From contig NHLE01000050.1 in NCBI GenBank assembly GCA_002169365.1, positions 1 through 5,814 on the forward strand: DNA of 5,814 nucleotides, read 5' to 3'. The stretch comes from Pelagibacteraceae bacterium TMED259. Its GTDB lineage: Bacteria > Pseudomonadota > Alphaproteobacteria > HIMB59. A model generated the notes under the pieces. The model worked only from the letters and a program-made list of their open reading frames with translations, was not told the DNA's origin and did not search any database. Position 1 is the first letter of the stretch; every line of letters begins with the position of its first letter. The position numbers were made by a program, and so were the translations under genes. Shown one piece after another: positions 5,748-5,814 of the stretch.

Positions 5748-5814
5748 TTCTTAACGCACTGCTAGAAACTTGACTGGTATCTTTTGTCATCGCATCTCCC
5801 TGAAAACATTCGAA
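5740..5814 (-). CDS. 3' end of an upstream frame, or a 16-codon short ORF, overlapping the cusB start
   Basis: On the minus strand one frame is open from the right edge to a TAA at 5742-5740 (24 codons visible, ending SSSALRNE). Its stop overlaps the cusB start by 8 bases (ATGAATAA). It may be the tail of a larger upstream gene; a CusC/TolC-type outer-membrane channel would fit the usual operon order, but nothing in these 24 residues identifies one. Alternatively, translation may begin inside it at ATG 5790-5788, five bases after GGGAG, giving a 16-residue peptide beginning MTKDTSQV. A second frame open to the edge ends with TGA at 5789-5787, overlapping that ATG, so the upstream gene could stop there instead. 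Too little sequence is present to choose. Confidence 0.35.
   Translation of the reverse strand, partial: FECFQGDAMTKDTSQVSSSALRNE
5796..5800 (-). promoter_or_regulatory. Shine-Dalgarno-like GGGAG upstream of the short overlapping frame
   Basis: GGGAG lies five bases before ATG 5790-5788 and about 48 bases before the cusB ATG, too far to serve cusB directly. The region just ahead of cusB (TTAAGAA) is a poor site. If ribosomes load here, they would read 16 codons and stop on top of the cusB start, which would favour reinitiation. This is inferred from spacing alone. Confidence 0.35.

Overview
This 5,814-bp window carries a tightly packed heavy-metal efflux operon read entirely on the minus strand, right to left. 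In transcription order it contains: the 3' end of an upstream frame cut by the right edge; a CusB-type periplasmic adaptor; a CusA-type HME-RND proton antiporter; and, after a 94-bp gap, the start of a small exported cysteine-motif protein that runs off the left edge. There are no tRNA or rRNA genes, mobile elements, CRISPR arrays or plus-strand genes that I can support. No gene-free stretch exceeds 100 bp.

The source looks like a Gram-negative-type (diderm) bacterium, most likely a planctomycete or a relative. This is inference. It rests on the CPMMC variant of the heavy-metal-binding motif at the CusB N-terminus, a second such motif inside the CusB core, the enlarged CusA, and an exported protein with tandem CPV...CCxxC modules. 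I associate this combination with Planctomycetota from memory, and no search was run. Base composition is near 45-50% GC by eye and looks even across the genes, with no visible sign of recent transfer.

The genes form one system. The adaptor (5747-4008) has an N-terminal membrane anchor, a metal-binding motif, a hairpin and barrel core, a second, degenerate metal-binding motif, and a proline-rich tail. Its stop codon overlaps the pump's start codon (ATGA). The pump (4011-556) keeps all three methionines of the E. coli CusA Cu(I)/Ag(I) site and the four polar residues around it, so monovalent copper or silver is the best-supported substrate. It is about 100 residues longer than CusA. Almost all of the extra length lies between TM6 and the periplasmic metal site, and includes what look like two additional membrane helices. 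Its proton-relay and intramembrane methionine positions differ from E. coli CusA. The exported cysteine protein probably handles metal in the periplasm, filling the niche that CusF has in E. coli; this is inference.

The most interesting points are the predicted 14-helix pump with an altered relay (E to D, K to C), the two metal-binding motifs in the adaptor, the tandem CPV/CCxxC protein, and the short overlapping frame that ends inside the cusB start.
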